Shown: piece after piece, positions 1 to 4,300 of the stretch | Layout: the number at the start of each line of letters is the position of its first letter | How positions within the stretch are numbered: position 1 is the first letter of the stretch | NCBI GenBank assembly: GCA_004554075.1 | Contig: SFOB01000106.1 | Coordinates: forward strand, 1-7,820 | Length of the DNA: 7,820 nucleotides | Reading direction: 5' to 3' | DNA from: Treponema sp. | GTDB lineage: Bacteria; Spirochaetota; Spirochaetia; Treponematales; Treponemataceae | Translations under genes and position numbers: made by a program | The notes under the pieces: generated by a model | Seen by the model: the letters and a program-made list of their open reading frames with translations, nothing else | What the model was told of the DNA's origin: nothing | Databases searched by the model: none

Positions 1-1032
1 ATCAGGCTTTCCATCAGCATCCAGCGGTGTTTTGTCATGGCCTACGTAATAGCAGTCCAGGCTTATAACCTTAGGCTGGTAGCCCATAGCCTGCAGCTCG
101 AGAGCAAGTTTTTTAGCAGAAGTTGTCTTGCCGGAAGAAGAAGGACCCGCAATCAAAACAACACGGACAGTTTTCTTTTCAACAATCTGCGAAGCGATTT
201 TTGAGATATTCTTCTGCTGGTAGATTTCTGTAATTTCAATGAAGTCGTTTATCTTGCGGCTTGCAATCAACTCGTTGAGGGAAGCGGCAGAAGTAACGTT
301 CATTCTCTTTCCCCATTCCTTGTACTTGCTGTAAATCTCAAAAAGCTTAGGTTCGTCTACAAACTTTGTAAGCTTGTCAGGATCAGTAGATTTAGGGAAG
401 CGCAGGAGGAAGCCGTCACCATACTTCATAAGTTCAAAAGTCTTAAGTACGCCTGTAGAAAGAACAAGAGGACCAAAATACAAATCAGAAAAATCTCCAA
501 TCGAATTGATTTTGATTGTTGGAGTACAGTTGAACTTAATCTGCTTGCGGGTTTCTACAAGGTTGAGTTTTTCAAAAAGTTCGGCAGCCTTTGCGTAAGG
601 AATAGTCTCTGTGGTAATAGGAATATCCTTCTCTACAAGAGCTTTCATTTCGTCTGTGAGCTGCTTGATTTCTTTATCTGTGATTTTCTTTGCGCCTTCA
701 AGAGTGTAGTAATAACCATAACCAAGACTGTGGCCTACAAGCAGGTGTGCCTTAGGAAAGAGGTTATGTGCTGCGGCTGCAAGAAGAAGGCAGAGGGAAC
801 GGCGGTAAACGGCAGCTCCATCTTTTGATTTTGCAACTACAGGCTCAAGAGAAGCGTCATAAGTAAGCGGCATATCCAGAGGACAAATTTCGTTACTTAT
901 TCTTACTGCGTAGATTTCTTTATCCGGGATTCCAAAGTTACCTGTAATAACTGAAACAGGTGTGCCGTATGGAACCAGTTTTTTAGTGATTTCTTTTTCG
1001 TCTTTTATAAATGTAATGCTGATGTCATTCAT
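1..1032 (-). CDS. Nucleoside (uridine-type) kinase with N-terminal TGS/ThrRS-like region, C-terminus cut off by window edge
   Basis: Predicted cytoplasmic kinase that phosphorylates a nucleoside, probably uridine or cytidine, with ATP or GTP in nucleotide salvage. I translated 344 codons, uninterrupted to the window edge; relatives are about 550 residues, so about 200 C-terminal residues are missing. Residues 1-60 look like a TGS domain (TFIKDEKEI, YGTPVSVI). Residues about 60-200 resemble the second additional domain of threonyl-tRNA synthetase (AAHNLFPKAHLLVGHSLGYG). The kinase domain begins near residue 285, with Walker A GPSSSGKTT at 296-304. SLDCYYV at 324-330 followed by TPLDADGKPD matches the acidic/aromatic segment of uridine kinase/phosphoribulokinase-family enzymes. 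The start is ATG at 1030-1032, with GAGGT 7 nt upstream. The gene is transcribed away from the lipoprotein genes. The family is clear; the exact nucleoside is not. The ThrRS editing HxxxH histidines appear to be replaced. Confidence 0.93.
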   Translation of the reverse strand, partial: MNDISITFIKDEKEITKKLVPYGTPVSVITGNFGIPDKEIYAVRISNEICPLDMPLTYDASLEPVVAKSKDGAAVYRRSLCLLLAAAAHNLFPKAHLLVGHSLGYGYYYTLEGAKKITDKEIKQLTDEMKALVEKDIPITTETIPYAKAAELFEKLNLVETRKQIKFNCTPTIKINSIGDFSDLYFGPLVLSTGVLKTFELMKYGDGFLLRFPKSTDPDKLTKFVDEPKLFEIYSKYKEWGKRMNVTSAASLNELIASRKINDFIEITEIYQQKNISKIASQIVEKKTVRVVLIAGPSSSGKTTSAKKLALELQAMGYQPKVISLDCYYVGHDKTPLDADGKPD

Positions 1033-1039
1033 GATAGTT

Positions 1040-1044
1040 ACCTC
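1040..1044 (-). promoter_or_regulatory. Ribosome binding site of the nucleoside kinase
   Basis: On the minus strand GAGGT lies 7 nt before the ATG at 1032. This good Shine-Dalgarno match and its spacing fix the kinase start. Confidence 0.75.
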
Positions 1045-1073
1045 GTTGTTGTAGTTTTCTCTCTCTTTCTTCT

Positions 1074-1102
1074 ATTATAAATGCTCTTTTCTGATTTTGA
1101 AA
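1074..1102 (-). promoter_or_regulatory. Candidate sigma-70 promoter for the nucleoside kinase
   Basis: The minus strand reads a perfect TATAAT (complement of 1074-1079). Seventeen bases upstream is TTTCAA (complement of 1097-1102), a weak 3/6 match to the -35 consensus. Transcription would begin near 1067, giving a leader of about 35 nt that contains the GAGGT site. The -10 is strong and well placed; the -35 is poor, so the box pairing is tentative. Confidence 0.5.
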
Positions 1103-1116
1103 GGAAAATCGGATTT

Positions 1117-1135
1117 GTAGGGAGACGCACCGCGT
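1117..1135. other. GC-rich palindromic island between divergent promoters
   Basis: A short GC-rich stretch (GTAGGGAGACGCACCGCGT) sits in otherwise AT-rich intergenic DNA. ACGC at 1125-1128 can pair with GCGT at 1132-1135 across a 3-nt ACC loop. It lies between the -35 regions of the two divergent promoters. It could be a regulator site, the remnant of a dispersed repeat, or chance. No function is assigned. Confidence 0.3.
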
Positions 1136-1146
1136 TTATTTTATAC

Positions 1147-1175
1147 TTGAAAAGAATAATATAGTCATATAAAAT
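1147..1175 (+). promoter_or_regulatory. Candidate sigma-70 promoter for the lipoprotein genes
   Basis: TTGAAA at 1147-1152 (5/6 match) is followed after 17 bp by TAAAAT at 1170-1175 (5/6). An overlapping alternative -10 is TATAAA at 1168-1173, with a 15-bp spacer. Transcription would start near 1182, about 39 nt before the preferred TTG start. The surrounding DNA is very AT-rich, which raises the chance of spurious matches, but position and spacing fit. Confidence 0.55.
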
Positions 1176-1210
1176 TAAATTAATATAAAAATATATATAG
1201 AAAAATGTAT

Positions 1211-1214
1211 GGAG
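1211..1214 (+). promoter_or_regulatory. Shine-Dalgarno GGAG that favours a TTG start at 1221
   Basis: GGAG is the only Shine-Dalgarno-like element near the start of the giant gene. It overlaps the ATG at 1209-1211, so it cannot serve that codon. It lies 6 nt before an in-frame TTG at 1221-1223. The DNA before 1209 (tatatatagaaaaatgt) has no purine-rich SD. Confidence 0.55.
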
Positions 1215-1220
1215 ACTATT

Positions 1221-1322
1221 TTGAGATTTTCGGCTCACTTGTTTAGCGGGAGACGTGGCGCTGCTTTCAGAGCTTCTTTTCTTTCCTTTTTATTCATTGT
1301 TTTACTCACCTTTACAGCTTGT
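1221..1322 (+). other. Lipoprotein signal peptide of the beta-helix protein
   Basis: It encodes a basic n-region, a hydrophobic core (SFLFIVLLTF) and a TFTAC lipobox, with the cysteine codon TGT at 1320-1322. The -3 Phe departs from the classical L-[AS]-[GA]-C but fits the relaxed spirochaete lipobox. The mature protein would start CKNLFEDSF and be anchored through a lipidated cysteine. Confidence 0.75.
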
Positions 1323-4300
1323 AAAAATTTATTTGAAGATTCTTTTTCGGAGCAGGGTCAGCCTGGCCAGAATGTAGAAAGTGAAATTACAAAACGCGTA
1401 AGCTATAGAGGCACAGTCAGCGTCTCAAACTCTCTGCCATCAGAAATAAATAAAATGTTGAGCACCACGGCAGAGGTAAGCCGTTCTGCTTATGCAGGCC
1501 TCCCAACTTCAGACGATTTTGAATACTATGTTTGCGCCTCATCTTCCGCCGACACCCAGGAAGTAGTTCCAACTCTTACAGACCAGGGCCGCGTTTTTGA
1601 GTTTGAACTTTTAATTGATACAGAATATACCCTTACAGCCGGCTACAGAAAAAAGGCAAGCGGAACTCAGGGGCAGTCAGGTTACGTGCCTGCAAAAGAC
1701 TGTTTAAAAGATATAGCTTCTGTTTCAGGAGACCCATATTCACTGACTATTACAGAAGAGAATTTTTCGCAGCTGACTCCATACCGTTTTGTGCTTGTCC
1801 CTCTGCAGACCTCGGGTGGCAAGGGAGCAATCAATCTGGCAATAGCAGAAATTGCCGACTCTAATATTAACTCTCTCAAGCTTTTTATCGCAGGGGAAGA
1901 CGGAAAGCCAGTAGCATGGCAGACCGATGCTTTTGATATAGATATCGAAGGTTCAACTTTAGACGGAAAATTCATACGCAGTAAAAAAGATGCAAACGGA
2001 AATCTTCTTTATAACATTCCATCCGGCTCTTATGAAGTAAGCATGAACTTTTATAAAACAGACACAAACGTAAGTCCTGCAATCACCTATATTGCTTATC
2101 AAACCATTCAGACAATTAATGTTTATGATAATCTTGTAACCGATATCTGGCAGAACGAAAATGCTTCAAGTACAAACTCTGTAATTACAGGCGGAGAGTT
2201 TAAGCTTACAGCCTCACTTGTTAATAACTTTTTGAATAACCTGCTTTACGTAGGAGTGCCGGAAAATCTTGCCGGCAATTCAAGTGTAATTCCTGCCAGC
2301 GATAACAATACCGGAAGAGCCTATTCCCCATTAAAAACTCTTGGAAGAGCTTTGTCTCTTATAGGTCAGGACGGAAACGGTTCTGATTACCGCATTTATG
2401 TTACTGGTGATTATAACGGGAATTACAATATCAATAATGATTTTGATTCTAAAGCAGCCTCAGTAGAAATTAAAGGAATCGGAAGTTCAAGATCAGTACT
2501 TCAGGGCTCGGGGGCAACTTCGGTATTTACCATTAGTACAACAACTCCAATAATTTTTGAAAACGTACAGATTACCAATAATAAAGGAGTTAATCAGGGA
2601 GCCGGTCTTAATATTTTTAAGTCTGATACTGCTACTACCGGGCCATCTGTTACTCTTGGCTCTGGAACATTAGTCGGTAAAGAAGGCAGCGGAGAGGTTA
2701 GCCAAAACTATGGAAATTACGGAAAAAATGGAACCGGAGTTTATATAAAAGAAGGAAACCTTACTCTAAAAAACGGTTCCAAAATCTGCCGTAATTATAC
2801 TGCTGATAGAGCTGGTGGCGGCGAAGGTGGAGGAATCTACTGTGAAGACAGCAGCCTTGTAATGGAAGCAGGTGCAGAGGTGTCTGATAATAAGTCTGAA
2901 GGAAGCGCTGGTGGAATCTACCTTAATAATTCAAGCTTTACCATGAAGGGCGGAATCATATCTGATAATATTGCAGCTAAAGAAAATGCCGGTGGCCTTT
3001 ATATAGACAGTACAAGCTCTTTCATTATGAAGGGCGGCACAATTTCCAACAACCAGAGTTTAGTAAAGGGTGGTGGCATTACAGTAAAAAAAGGTGGCAG
3101 CCTTAAGCTTAGCGGCAGTGCGGCCATTCCTTTTGGTGTAACAGAAAATTCTACAACAACCAGGGCTGCAGGAAAAAACGATATTTATCTTGAACGTACT
3201 ACAGAAGGCAGTGCAGTCATAGAGCTTGCAGGGGCTGTTGCTTCTGATTTTTCAGAAGTCGGCATTACCACTGGAGGAGCTGACAGCGTTAGCGACGGTG
3301 ACTGGGTACTCGGACAGCAGGTTGTAAATGCCGCTACTGGCGTAACTATTTCTAATAGCTTTGCAGAAAAAATCACCTGCCTCTTCCCGGATACGGAATG
3401 GGATAAGGTTGTCTCTACTTCTTCAATTTCTGTAAGATGTCCTTTCTTTGTTGGCTCTTATACTAACCATGTTGGTGCTTTAATTACAGGTAGTGATGAG
3501 AATGGAACTGGAACAAAAGCCAGTCCCTATGCAACAATTGAGAAAGCCTGCCAGCAGATGAATGATAAGGATATTGATTATGTAATCAAGATTATAGGTA
3601 CAACGGCAGTAAAAGAAAATGGACAATATAATCTTGCTTTAACAAAGACACAGTATATTCCAAATTCATTAAGCACTGCAGTTGCAGCGAGTCATAAAGC
3701 AAAATCAGTACTTATTACAGGTGCAAGAGGGTTGGATGAAGATGGTATGCCACAGGATTCCATTGACCGTGGAATTGCAAATTCTTTAGGGTATTATGGC
3801 TCTGCATTTTCAATAGAAACTTCTGTTCCGGTAACCATTACAAATCTTCTTATAACTGGTGCACAAGAAAATAATGCTCAGGCTGGACTCTCTGTAAAAG
3901 CGGATGCTAAAGTTACTCTTGGTGATGGAGTAGTTATAACAGGGAATGCTAGTGATGCTATGGCTATCAGCAATGGTGGTAAAGTAGCAATTTGTGGATC
4001 TTGTATAATAGGTAACAAGACTGCAAATTCAAAGCCTGAAGATGCATATAATTCTGCTCAAACAAATAAATATGGTATTAAGTGTGATGGAGAATTGTAT
4101 CTTGGGGCCAGAATGAATGCCGATGGAACTCATACAGTGCAGGATTGGACCGGCGCTATAATGGGCAATAATGGATATGGAGTTAGTATTAATGGTTATG
4201 CTAATGACCTAAACCCTAAAGATGATCCTGTAAAATGTATAATGTATTCAGGCTCTATAAAGTATAACTTTAATAGCGAAAATGGCGGGGGAATACGAAT

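Noticed and set aside
374..598. Open frame of 74 codons on the plus strand
   Set aside because: It lies wholly antisense to the kinase, whose minus-strand frame is open and matches a known family; it has no ribosome binding site or recognisable product.
1038..1238. Open frame of 66 codons on the minus strand across the intergenic region
   Set aside because: It covers both promoters and the start of the giant gene. The protein is low-complexity (Tyr/Ile/Lys) as expected of AT-rich noncoding DNA.
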